This document shows, piece by piece, positions 41,777 to 49,826 of a stretch of DNA of 64,000 nucleotides (positions are counted from its first letter, which is position 1; each line of letters starts with the position of its first letter). A program made the translations under genes and the position numbers. The stretch is taken from NCBI GenBank assembly GCA_002354655.1, contig DELY01000001.1, positions 71,006 to 135,005 on the forward strand. The letters are read 5' to 3'. The DNA comes from Pseudomonas sp. UBA2684. Lineage in GTDB: Bacteria; Pseudomonadota; Gammaproteobacteria; Pseudomonadales; Pseudomonadaceae. The notes below the pieces were generated by a model, which ran no database searches, had not been told where the DNA came from, and saw only the letters and a list, made by a program, of their open reading frames with translations.

Positions 41777-42466
41777 ATGTTGAACGGCTACGGCTCGACC
41801 ATCCTCGAAGGTGCCTGGCTCACCCTGATTCTCGCGCTTACCTCGATGGCGGTGGCGATTGTCCTGGGCCTGCTCGGCGCGGCATTTCGTTTGTCGCCGA
41901 TCAAGTGGCTGGCGATTCTCGGCGAAACCTACGCCACGGTGATTCGCGGTATTCCCGATTTGGTGCTGATTTTGCTGATTTTCTATGGCGGTCAGGACAT
42001 GGTGAACCGTGTGGCGCCGATGCTCGGGTATGACGAGTACATCGACATCAATCCGTTTGTCGCCGGGGTCTTCACCATGGGTTTCATCTTCGGCGCTTAC
42101 CTGTCGGAAACCTTTCGCGGTGCCTTTATGGCGATCCCCAAAGGCCAGGCCGAGGCGGGTGCTGCCTATGGCATGAGCGGTATCAAGGTGTTCTTCCGCA
42201 TCCTCGTGCCGCAGATGATTCGTTTCGCCATTCCCGGTTTCACCAACAACTGGTTGGTGCTGACCAAGGCGACCGCGTTGATTTCCGTGGTCGGCCTGCA
42301 AGACATGATGTTCAAGGCGAAAAGTGCGGCCGATGCCACCCGTGAACCGTTCACCTTTTATTTGGCGGTCGCAGCGCTCTATCTGGTGTTGACCAGCGTG
42401 TCCCTGCTGGCTCTGCGTTACCTGGAAAAACGCTACTCGGTCGGCACCAAAGCCGCCGATCTATAA
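41777..42466 (+). CDS. aotQ: Arginine/ornithine ABC permease AotQ
   Basis: A 229-residue inner-membrane permease of the HisQM type with about five helices. YATVIRGIPDLVLILLIFYG is the periplasmic-side signature, and the EAA loop is in GQAEAGAAYGMSGIKVFFRI, which contacts the ATPase. It pairs with AotM to form the channel. AGGTAA precedes the start. It ends 16 bp before aotM. Confidence 0.94.
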   Translation: MLNGYGSTILEGAWLTLILALTSMAVAIVLGLLGAAFRLSPIKWLAILGETYATVIRGIPDLVLILLIFYGGQDMVNRVAPMLGYDEYIDINPFVAGVFTMGFIFGAYLSETFRGAFMAIPKGQAEAGAAYGMSGIKVFFRILVPQMIRFAIPGFTNNWLVLTKATALISVVGLQDMMFKAKSAADATREPFTFYLAVAALYLVLTSVSLLALRYLEKRYSVGTKAADL

Positions 42467-42482
42467 GCAGGGGAATGCCGCC

Positions 42483-43181
42483 ATGATTTTTGACTACACC
42501 GTGATCTGGGCAAACCTGCCGCTGTACTTGAACGGCGTGTTGTTGACCCTGAAGATTCTGCTGATTTCCCTGGCATTCGGCCTGGCCCTGGCGATTCCGC
42601 TGGGGCTGATGCGGGTGTCCAAATCGCCGCTGGTGAACTTCCCGGCCTGGCTCTACACCTACGTGATCCGCGGCACGCCGATGCTGGTGCAGCTGTTTCT
42701 GATCTATTACGGCCTGGCCCAGTTCGAGGCCGTACGTGCCAGCGTGCTGTGGCCGTACCTGTCCGACGCGACCTTCTGTGCCTGCCTGGCGTTTGCCATC
42801 AACACCAGTGCCTACAGTGCGGAAATCCTCGCCGGTAGCCTGAAGTCCACGCCGCATGGCGAGATCGAAGCGGCCAAGGCCATGGGCATGTCGCGCGCCA
42901 AGCTGTATCGCCGCATCCTGCTGCCGTCGGCCATGCGCCGGGCGTTGCCGCAGTACAGCAACGAGGTGATCATGATGCTGCACACCACCAGCCTGGCGTC
43001 GATTGTCACCCTGATCGACATCACCGGCGCGGCGCGCACCGTCAGCTCGCAGCACTACCTGCCGTTCGAGGCGTTTATCACCGCGGGTGTGCTCTATCTG
43101 TGCCTGACCTTCATCCTGGTGCGCCTGTTCAAACTGGCCGAGCGCCGTTGGCTGGCCTACCTGGCGCCGCGCAAGGCCTGA
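42483..43181 (+). CDS. aotM: Arginine/ornithine ABC permease AotM
   Basis: A 232-residue HisM-type permease. YTYVIRGTPMLVQLFLIYYG matches the early signature and the EAA loop is GEIEAAKAMGMSRAKLYRRI. HTTSLASIVTLIDITGAART lies in a late helix. Heterodimer partner of AotQ. The next gene begins 10 bp later, so the operon continues. Confidence 0.94.
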   Translation: MIFDYTVIWANLPLYLNGVLLTLKILLISLAFGLALAIPLGLMRVSKSPLVNFPAWLYTYVIRGTPMLVQLFLIYYGLAQFEAVRASVLWPYLSDATFCACLAFAINTSAYSAEILAGSLKSTPHGEIEAAKAMGMSRAKLYRRILLPSAMRRALPQYSNEVIMMLHTTSLASIVTLIDITGAARTVSSQHYLPFEAFITAGVLYLCLTFILVRLFKLAERRWLAYLAPRKA

Positions 43182-43191
43182 GGAGGCGAGC

Positions 43192-44304
43192 ATGCAACGC
43201 ATCGAGCACATCCTGCCCTGGAGCAGCCCCGGCACCGAACGGCGCCTGAGCGTGTTCCGCTTTGGCAGCGGGCCATGCAAGGCCTATATCCAGGCTTCGC
43301 TACACGCCGACGAGCTACCGGGTATGCGCGTGGCCGTGGAACTCAAGCGCCGCCTGCGCGAGCTGGAGGCCCAGGGTCGTCTGAGCGGGATGATCGAACT
43401 GGTGCCGGTGGCCAATCCGATCGGCCTGGCGCAGGTGTTCCAGGCGACCCATCAAGGGCGTTTCGAGTTTGCCAGCGGCAACAACTTCAACCGTGATTTT
43501 TTCGACCTGGCCGAGGCCATCGCGCCTGCGCTGAATGGCTGTCTGGGCGACGATGGCCCGGTCAATGTGCGCTTGATCCGCGCGGCCATGCAGGCGGCGC
43601 TGGAGTCTTTGCCGCCGGCCACGTCCGAACTGCAAGGGCTGCAACAGCTGCTGCTCAAGCACGCCTGCGATGCCGACGTGGTGCTCGACCTGCACTGCGA
43701 TTTCGAAGCGGTGGTGCATTTGTATGCGTTGCCGCAGCACTGGCCGCAGCTGCGCCCGCTGGCCGCGCGGCTTGCTGCGGGGGCGGTGTTGACGGCCGAA
43801 GAGTCGGGCGGCAGCTCCTTCGACGAGTCCTGTTCGTTGCCCTGGTTGCGCCTGGCGCGTTGCTTCCCCGAGGCGAACATTCCGCTGGCCTGCCTGGCGA
43901 CTACGGTCGAGTTGGGCGGCATGGCCGATACCGACAAGCCGCAGGCGGAAGCCCGCGCCGAAGGCATCCTGGCGTTTCTCGCCGAGCAGGGCCTGATCGC
44001 CGGTGATTGGCCGCCAGCCCCACAGGCCTGTTGCGAGGCGACGCCGTTCGAAGGTGCCGAATATGCTTACGCGCCGCATGCCGGGGTGGTGAGTTTTCTG
44101 CAACCGGTGGGCGCTCGCGTCAAGGCCGGCGATCCGCTGTTTGAGGTGATCGATCCGCTGGACGATCGCCACAGCACTGTCTGCGCTTCGACCGACGGTG
44201 TGCTCTACGTGCGTGAACGGATGCGTTTTGCCCAGCCCGGTCTGTGGCTGGCCAAGGTGGCCGGTCGTACCCCTATTCGCCAGGGTCGCTTGCTCAGCGA
44301 CTGA
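43192..44304 (+). CDS. Succinylglutamate desuccinylase/aspartoacylase-family protein in the aot operon
   Basis: A 370-residue zinc-hydrolase-like protein with the AstE/AspA fold. QASLHADELPGMRVAVELKR has the first zinc ligands (HADE), FNRDFFDLAE the substrate arginine region, and VVLDLHCDFEAVVHLYALP the third ligand (LHCD). The C-terminal lobe has GVVSFLQPVGARVKAGDPLF, a lipoyl-like hairpin typical of the family. It sits between aotM and aotP, in the place of PA0891. A role in releasing a blocking group from acylated arginine or ornithine is possible; it is not required for transport (inference). Confidence 0.88.
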   Translation: MQRIEHILPWSSPGTERRLSVFRFGSGPCKAYIQASLHADELPGMRVAVELKRRLRELEAQGRLSGMIELVPVANPIGLAQVFQATHQGRFEFASGNNFNRDFFDLAEAIAPALNGCLGDDGPVNVRLIRAAMQAALESLPPATSELQGLQQLLLKHACDADVVLDLHCDFEAVVHLYALPQHWPQLRPLAARLAAGAVLTAEESGGSSFDESCSLPWLRLARCFPEANIPLACLATTVELGGMADTDKPQAEARAEGILAFLAEQGLIAGDWPPAPQACCEATPFEGAEYAYAPHAGVVSFLQPVGARVKAGDPLFEVIDPLDDRHSTVCASTDGVLYVRERMRFAQPGLWLAKVAGRTPIRQGRLLSD

Positions 44305-44322
44305 TTCAAGAGAGTGGAAATC

Positions 44323-45087
44323 ATGTACAAACTTGAAGTTCAGGATCTGCACAAGCGCTACGGCAGTCACGAAGTGCTCAAGGGCGTGTCGCTCGCCGCC
44401 AAGGCCGGCGACGTGATCAGCATCATCGGCTCCAGCGGCTCGGGCAAAAGTACCTTCCTGCGTTGCATCAACCTGCTGGAACAGCCGCACGGCGGCCGGA
44501 TTCTGCTCAACAACGAAGAGCTGAAGCTGGTGCCGAACAAGGAGGGCGCGCTCAAGGCCGCCGACCCCAAGCAGTTGCAGCGCATGCGCTCGCGCCTGGC
44601 CATGGTGTTCCAGCATTTCAACCTGTGGTCGCACATGAGCGCGCTGGAAAACGTCATGGAGGCGCCGGTGCATGTGCTCGGTATGGCCAAGGCCGAAGCC
44701 CGTGAAAAAGCCGAGCATTACCTGAACAAGGTCGGCGTGGCGCACCGCAAGGATGCCTATCCGGCGCACATGAGTGGCGGCGAGCAGCAGCGCGTGGCGA
44801 TTGCCCGCGCGCTGGCGATGGAGCCGGAGGTGATGCTGTTCGACGAACCTACCTCGGCGCTCGACCCGGAACTGGTCGGCGAAGTGCTCAAGGTTATGCA
44901 GGATCTGGCCCTGGAAGGCCGTACCATGGTCGTCGTCACTCACGAGATGGGTTTCGCCCGTGAGGTCTCCAACCAGTTGGTGTTCCTCCACAAGGGCGTG
45001 GTCGAAGAGCGTGGGTGCCCGAAAGAGGTCTTGGTCAATCCGCAGTCCGAACGCCTGCAGCAGTTTCTTTCCGGTAGCCTTAAATAA
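44323..45087 (+). CDS. aotP: Arginine/ornithine ABC transporter ATPase AotP
   Basis: A 254-residue HisP-like ATPase. Walker A is [15 protein letters not shown], the signature motif is [18 protein letters not shown], Walker B is [15 protein letters not shown], and the switch histidine is in [23 protein letters not shown] is the expected start; a GTG three codons earlier is in frame. Its stop TAA is part of a 6-bp direct repeat that flanks the miniature element immediately downstream. Confidence 0.96.
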   Translation: MYKLEVQDLHKRYGSHEVLKGVSLAAKAGDVISIIGSSGSGKSTFLRCINLLEQPHGGRILLNNEELKLVPNKEGALKAADPKQLQRMRSRLAMVFQHFNLWSHMSALENVMEAPVHVLGMAKAEAREKAEHYLNKVGVAHRKDAYPAHMSGGEQQRVAIARALAMEPEVMLFDEPTSALDPELVGEVLKVMQDLALEGRTMVVVTHEMGFAREVSNQLVFLHKGVVEERGCPKEVLVNPQSERLQQFLSGSLK

Positions 45088-45179
45088 AAGGCTATGTCCC
45101 AGTTACGTGTTGCAGGAGAAGCCGCGCTTTTGTGACAGCGGTCTGCATCAACAGTTAACGGGTACAGAGCCTTAAATAA
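45082..45179. mobile_element. 86-bp miniature element with inverted ends and AAATAA duplication, abutting the aotP stop
   Basis: The element covers 45088-45173. Its ends AAGGCTATGTCCCAGTTA and TAACGGGTACAGAGCCTT are inverted repeats with four mismatches in 18. AAATAA occurs on both sides (45082-45087 and 45174-45179); the left copy includes the aotP stop codon. It codes for nothing. Half copies are at 8852-8875, 59312-59337 and 63983-64000. Confidence 0.7.
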
Positions 45180-45189
45180 GACCTGTTGT

Positions 45190-45236
45190 TCGTAGGAGCG
45201 GCCAAGCGCAATCGCCGGCATGGCCCGCTCCTACGG
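45190..45236. repeat. REP-type palindrome (CGTAGGAGCGG ... CCGCTCCTACG)
   Basis: Arms of about 13 bp near the argR promoter region; same family as 34681-34742. With the element at 45088 it fills the aotP-argR gap. Confidence 0.85.
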
Positions 45237-45300
45237 TGTTTGCTAACGCTTATCCGGGCGATATGCCCTTAAATGCCCACCAGAGCCTAAACTGCCCCAC

Positions 45301-46281
45301 ATGAATGCCCACCGAATCGGCTTCCTGCTTTGGCCCAACACCAAGCCTCTGACCTTGGCCTTGGCCGAGGAAGCCTTGCGCGTCGCCCAGCGTGTCCACC
45401 CTGAAGTGGTCTACGAACTGTCGTTCCTCCAGGCGGAAACGCCGACCGAGGGCGCGTGGCGTCTGCCGGGCGAGCCGTGGGCGGGTAAGTTGGAGGGCTG
45501 TCAGAGGCTCTTTCTGCTTGCCGATGAACCCCCTGGTGCGATGCTTCCGGCGCTGTCCAGTGCGCTCAAGCAACAGGTGCGTGCCGGCTGTGTGATCGGT
45601 GCGGTGGCGGCCGGGGTGTACCCCTTGGCACAACTCGGTTTGCTCGATGGTTACCGCGCGGCGGTGCACTGGCGCTGGCAGGACGACTTCACCGAGCGCT
45701 TCCCCAAAGTCATCGCTACCAGCCACTTGTTCGACTGGGACCGTGACCGCCTGACTGCCTGTGGCGGCCTGGCCGTGCTCGACCTGCTGTTGGCCCTGTT
45801 GGCCCGCGACCATGGCGCCGAACTGGCCGGTGCGGTGTCGGAAGAGCTGGTGGTCGAACGCATCCGCGAGGGCGGCGAGCGCCAGCGTATTCCGTTGCAG
45901 AACCGCCTGGGTTCCAGCCACCCGAAGCTGACCCAGGCGGTGCTGCTGATGGAGGCGAATATCGAAGAGCCACTGACCACCGACGAGATCGCCCAGCATG
46001 TCTGCGTGTCGCGTCGGCAGCTAGAGCGGATCTTCAAGCAGTACCTCAATCGCGTACCCAGCCAGTATTACCTGGAGCTGCGCCTGAACAAGGCCCGGCA
46101 ACTGCTGATGCAGACCAGTAAGTCGATCATCCAGATCGGTCTATCCTGCGGCTTTTCCTCCGGCCCGCATTTCTCCAGCGCCTACCGCAACTTCTTCGGC
46201 GCCACCCCGCGCGAAGACCGTAACCAGCGGCGCAGCAATAGCCCGTTCGAGCTGACCTCGGCGCCGGTCGAGCGCGGCTGA
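45301..46281 (+). CDS. argR: ArgR, AraC-family regulator of arginine metabolism
   Basis: A 326-residue protein, close to P. aeruginosa ArgR. The N-terminal half (1-190) is a DJ-1/PfpI-like domain (FLLADEPPGAMLPALSSALK, then AGCVIGAVAAGVYPLAQLGL), thought to bind arginine. The AraC double helix-turn-helix occupies about 215-310, with CVSRRQLERIFKQYLNRVPS and IGLSCGFSSGPHFSSAYRNF. It activates the aot operon and other arginine genes. It follows aotP by 213 bp of repeats, so it may have its own promoter. Confidence 0.95.
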   Translation: MNAHRIGFLLWPNTKPLTLALAEEALRVAQRVHPEVVYELSFLQAETPTEGAWRLPGEPWAGKLEGCQRLFLLADEPPGAMLPALSSALKQQVRAGCVIGAVAAGVYPLAQLGLLDGYRAAVHWRWQDDFTERFPKVIATSHLFDWDRDRLTACGGLAVLDLLLALLARDHGAELAGAVSEELVVERIREGGERQRIPLQNRLGSSHPKLTQAVLLMEANIEEPLTTDEIAQHVCVSRRQLERIFKQYLNRVPSQYYLELRLNKARQLLMQTSKSIIQIGLSCGFSSGPHFSSAYRNFFGATPREDRNQRRSNSPFELTSAPVERG

Positions 46282-46388
46282 TACGTCAACCCTGGGGCTT
46301 TAAGCCTGGCCACTAGCGGCGCCGCAGCGGCGGACAAGCCTGCGGCATGTCTGCCCTACGAAGGGCGCTGTTTGTCTGAAGCCCTGCA

Positions 46389-47225
46389 TCAGCGCTGATC
46401 GACCTGCCGTGGAAATAGCGGATTGCCGCAGCGGTTACAGAACGCCGCACCGTGCTCGTGGGTGTTTTTCGCGCAGCTGGGGCAGTCGTGCACCAACTGT
46501 TCGTTGCCGCGCATGGCGGTGGCCAGCTCGGCGGTGAAGATGCCGGTGGGCACGGCGATGATCGAGTAACCGGTGATCATCACCAGAGTCGACAGCGCCT
46601 GGCCCAGCGGGGTTTGCGGGACGATATCGCCGAAGCCGACGGTGGTCAGGGTCACCACCGCCCAGTAGATGCCCTTGGGAATGCTGGTGAAGCCATGCAC
46701 GGGGCCTTCGATCACGTACATCAGGGTGCCGAACACCGTCACCAGAATGGCGATGCAGGCGAAGAACACGATGATTTTCTGTTTACTGCCGCGCAGCGCG
46801 GTGAGCAGAAAGTTGGCCTGGCGCAGGTAAGGGCTGAGCTTGAGCACGCGAAACACCCGCAGCATGCGGATCACCCGGATGATCAGCAGGTATTGCGCGT
46901 CCGGGTAGAGCAGGGCGAGCAGGCCGGGGAGGATCGCCAGCAGGTCGATCAACCCGTAGAAGCTGAAGGCATAGCGCAGCGGCTTGGGCGAGCAGTACAG
47001 GCGCACCAGGTATTCCACGGCGAACAGCGCGGTGAAGCCCCACTCCAGACCGGCCAGTAATCCGCCGTATTGGCTGTGGACGTCGTCGATGCTGTCGAGC
47101 ATCACCACGATCAGGCTGGCCAGGATGGTCAGCAGCAGATAACGATCGAAGCGCTGCCCGGCTGGGGTGTCGGTCTGGAAGATGATGACGTACAGGCGCT
47201 GGCGCCAGTCGTGTGAGTTATCCAT
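46389..47225 (-). CDS. Voltage-gated-type potassium channel with C-terminal zinc ribbon
   Basis: A 278-residue six-helix ion channel. The S4-like helix has regularly spaced arginines (IIRVIRMLRVFRVLKL), the pore helix and filter are AVVTLTTVGFGDIVP (TVGFGD), and a last helix follows. The tail has two CxxC pairs (CPSCAKNTHEHGAAFCNRCG), a zinc ribbon, unusual as a regulatory domain in such a channel. It conducts potassium across the inner membrane; the gating signal is unknown. It stands alone, convergent with argR. Confidence 0.9.
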   Translation of the reverse strand: MDNSHDWRQRLYVIIFQTDTPAGQRFDRYLLLTILASLIVVMLDSIDDVHSQYGGLLAGLEWGFTALFAVEYLVRLYCSPKPLRYAFSFYGLIDLLAILPGLLALLYPDAQYLLIIRVIRMLRVFRVLKLSPYLRQANFLLTALRGSKQKIIVFFACIAILVTVFGTLMYVIEGPVHGFTSIPKGIYWAVVTLTTVGFGDIVPQTPLGQALSTLVMITGYSIIAVPTGIFTAELATAMRGNEQLVHDCPSCAKNTHEHGAAFCNRCGNPLFPRQVDQR

Positions 47226-47267
47226 GCGGATTTTGTGTGCTCCCGTGGGCCTGCTGTGCGCGCCAGC

Positions 47268-47327
47268 CTAGCAGACCGTTGAAAACGCCGTATCGGTAAG
47301 GCAGGTAGTTTTTCAACGGCCTGCTAG
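47268..47327. mobile_element. 52-bp deletion derivative of the miniature element, CTAG target duplication
   Basis: The unit 47272-47323 begins CAGACCGTTGAAAA and ends GTTTTTCAACGGCCTG. CTAG flanks both sides. The middle (ACGCCGTATCGG, then GGCAGGTAG) matches one end of the 140-bp element at 15935-16074 on the other strand, so the centre has been lost. Confidence 0.8.
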
Positions 47328-47363
47328 GGAGTTTGGCCGGGGGGATGCAAGCGCATTAGCGCA

Positions 47364-48269
47364 TTAGCGCATCGGCGCGCAATCCGCCGCCGCGCGGCGT
47401 AACAGGCGTTGGCTGGCTTGGATCAGCCAGCAGGCCAGAATGAATGGCATGCTCAGCGCTGGCAGACCAACGGCAGTGAAGCCAGGCTGCAAGAGCAGGG
47501 CAAGCACAATCCCCAGCAACGCTACCCACGCTTGGCGATGCACTTGGCTCAAGGCAATTGCCGCCAGCGCCGCGTTATAGCCATACAGCCCGGCCAGCGC
47601 GCTGTGCTGGGCCCAGCCCTGGTGGAGCGCCAGGCTCAAGCCGCCCGCCGAGCCGAGCAGCGCCCACAGCGCGGCGCGGCGATTGGCCAGGCACAAGCCG
47701 AGCAGCAGGCACAGCCCGGCCAGCGGTGCTTCGAGAAAAATCACTTGGCCCAGCCCGCGTGCCAGGGCCAGCAGTGCGCTGAACCAGCCGATGCTGGGGA
47801 GTGCGGCCTCTGCAATCGGCTGCGGTTGTAACTGCAAGGGCGGCGCCAGCCACAGCAGCAACCAGCTCAGGGCCACGAACGGGAAGGTAAACGCGGGCAG
47901 CCAGTGACGTTCGCGCATGCGCTGCATCCAGGGTGCCAGCAGCAGGCTGGACAGCCCGGCGCTGACGATGATCAGCAACGGAATGAGCGGCGACCAGCTG
48001 AAGTGCAGGCTGATCAGCAGACCGAGGAGGATACCGTTGTAGCCATACAGGCCGCTGTCGATATCGGCCTTGGTGTAGCCGCGTCGTTGCGCCACCAGCA
48101 TGCTGCTGAGCCCGCCGAGCAGGGCGCCGCCGAGCAGATCCGGCGCGCCGACCAGAATCGCCAGGACGATCAGCAACCCGCAGCCGGCGTGCGCCTGCAG
48201 GAAGATCTGGCTGAAACCATGCAGCAAGGCGCGAAAGCCGTGCAGGGCGTGATGGGGCAGTGGCGGCAT
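47364..48269 (-). CDS. Urea transporter (UT family)
   Basis: A 301-residue membrane protein with two halves, each holding the UT signature: GLYGYNGILLGLLISL and LYGYNAALAAIALSQ. GRGLGQ-like and LGQVIFLEAPLAGLCLLLGL segments form the pore region of the second half. UT proteins are channels that let urea pass down its gradient. No urease gene is nearby, so uptake may serve urease elsewhere or arginine/purine breakdown products (inference). Its 5' end overlaps nothing, and a small GCATTAGC repeat lies at its 3' side. Confidence 0.87.
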   Translation of the reverse strand: MPPLPHHALHGFRALLHGFSQIFLQAHAGCGLLIVLAILVGAPDLLGGALLGGLSSMLVAQRRGYTKADIDSGLYGYNGILLGLLISLHFSWSPLIPLLIIVSAGLSSLLLAPWMQRMRERHWLPAFTFPFVALSWLLLWLAPPLQLQPQPIAEAALPSIGWFSALLALARGLGQVIFLEAPLAGLCLLLGLCLANRRAALWALLGSAGGLSLALHQGWAQHSALAGLYGYNAALAAIALSQVHRQAWVALLGIVLALLLQPGFTAVGLPALSMPFILACWLIQASQRLLRRAAADCAPMR

Positions 48270-48309
48270 ACGGGCTCGGGGTGAAAAACCAGGCGCTGGC
48301 GACAGCGAC

Positions 48310-48377
48310 GGTGGGTTACGCGGCGCTCCGTTGTCGTGCTCGACTTGGCGGACGCTGTTCCGCGCCGCTAACCCACC
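48310..48377. repeat. Inverted repeat, GGTGGGTTACGCGGCGC ... GCGCCGCTAACCCACC
   Basis: Arms of about 16 bp; same family as 8678-8841. It lies between the urea transporter and pyruvate kinase genes. Confidence 0.8.
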
Positions 48378-48405
48378 TAGGCAAGGACGCGCCCGCTGTT
48401 ACCGC

Positions 48406-49821
48406 TCAATACAGCGTTTCGATGCGCAGGCTGTTGGTGCTGCCGGGCTGGCCGAAGGGTTCGCCAGCGGTGATCACCACGGTGTCGCCGCGCTTGGCCA
48501 TGCCTTGCGCCTGGGCGATTTCCAGGGCGGTGCTGGTGACCTCTTCGACCTGGTGCAGGCGTTCGTTGACCACCGAGTAGATGCCCCAGGCCACGCTCAG
48601 GCGCCGCGCGGTATTCAGGCTTGGGGTCAGGCTGAGAATCGGCGCCTTCGGCCGCTCACGCGAGGCGCGCAGGCTGGAGCTGCCGGATTCCGTGTAGTTG
48701 ACCAGTGCCGCCACCGGCAGGATCGCGCTGATGCGGCGGATTGCGCAGCTGATCGCATCCGAGGCCGTGGCTTCGGCCTGCGGACGGCTGACGTCGAGCT
48801 GGCTCTGGAAGTCCGGACCGTTTTCCACCTGGCGGATGATCTTGCTCATCATCTGCACGGTTTCCAGCGGGTAATCGCCGGAGGCGGTTTCCGCCGAGAG
48901 CATCACCGCGTCGGTGCCTTCGGCCACGGCGTTGGCCACGTCGGTGACCTCGGCGCGGGTTGGCGCGGGCGAGAAGCGCATGGATTCGAGCATCTGCGTG
49001 GCCACCACCACCGGTTTACCGAGTTGGCGGCAGGTGCGGATGATGTCTCGCTGGATGCGCGGCACGTTTTCCGCCGGCACTTCCACGCCCAGGTCGCCAC
49101 GGGCGACCATGATCGCGTCGCACAGGCGGGCGATGGCTTCGAGGTGCTGCACGGCCGAGGGTTTCTCGATCTTGGCCATCAGAAAGGCGCGATCACCGAT
49201 CAGCTCGCGGGCTTCGACGATGTCCTCGGGGCGCTGCACGAACGACAGCGCCACCCAGTCCACGCCCAGATCCAGGCCGAAGGTCAGGTCGCGGCGGTCC
49301 TTCTCGGTCAGCGGGCTCAGTTGCAGCAGCGCTTCCGGCACGTTGACGCCCTTGCGGTCGGACAGTTCGCCACCGGCAATCACCTGGGTGTCGATGGCCG
49401 TGCCGTGCTTGGCGGTCACTTGCAGGCGCAGGCGGCCGTCGTCGAGCAGCAGGCTCATGCCCGGTTGCAGCGCTTCGATGATTTCCGGGTGCGGCAGGTT
49501 GACCCGCTGGGCATCGCCCGGGGTGCTGTCGAGGTCCAGACGGAAGGCCTGGCCACGGCTCAGGTTGACCTTGCCGTCGGCGAAGCGGCCAACCCGCAGC
49601 TTCGGCCCTTGCAGGTCCATGAGGATGCCGATGGGGGTGTTCAGTTGCTGTTCCACTTCGCGTACCCAGTTGTAGCGCTGGGCGTGGTCGGCGTGTTCGC
49701 CGTGGCTGAAGTTGAGACGGAACAGGTTGACCCCGGCTTCCACCAATTGGCGGATGTCAGCGACGCCTGTAACGGCCGGGCCGAGGGTGGCGAGAATCTT
49801 TACTTTCTTGTCTGGGGTCAT
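48406..49821 (-). CDS. pykF: Pyruvate kinase
   Basis: A 471-residue enzyme of normal length. KVKILATLGPAVTGVADIRQ is the first strand region, FLMAKIEKPSAVQHLEAIAR includes the catalytic lysine, MVARGDLGVEVP and EVTDVANAVAEGTDAVMLSA the metal and potassium sites. It makes pyruvate and ATP from phosphoenolpyruvate. It starts 5 bp after the stop of the glycerate kinase gene, so it is co-transcribed with the glyoxylate genes, as in PAO1. The name pykF follows the PAO1 gene at this position. Confidence 0.95.
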   Translation of the reverse strand: MTPDKKVKILATLGPAVTGVADIRQLVEAGVNLFRLNFSHGEHADHAQRYNWVREVEQQLNTPIGILMDLQGPKLRVGRFADGKVNLSRGQAFRLDLDSTPGDAQRVNLPHPEIIEALQPGMSLLLDDGRLRLQVTAKHGTAIDTQVIAGGELSDRKGVNVPEALLQLSPLTEKDRRDLTFGLDLGVDWVALSFVQRPEDIVEARELIGDRAFLMAKIEKPSAVQHLEAIARLCDAIMVARGDLGVEVPAENVPRIQRDIIRTCRQLGKPVVVATQMLESMRFSPAPTRAEVTDVANAVAEGTDAVMLSAETASGDYPLETVQMMSKIIRQVENGPDFQSQLDVSRPQAEATASDAISCAIRRISAILPVAALVNYTESGSSSLRASRERPKAPILSLTPSLNTARRLSVAWGIYSVVNERLHQVEEVTSTALEIAQAQGMAKRGDTVVITAGEPFGQPGSTNSLRIETLY

Positions 49822-49826
49822 GGCAG

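Noticed and set aside
43315-44991. 558-codon minus-strand frame opposite the AstE-like and aotP genes
   Set aside because: Spans two conserved genes in opposite sense; no ribosome site or family likeness.
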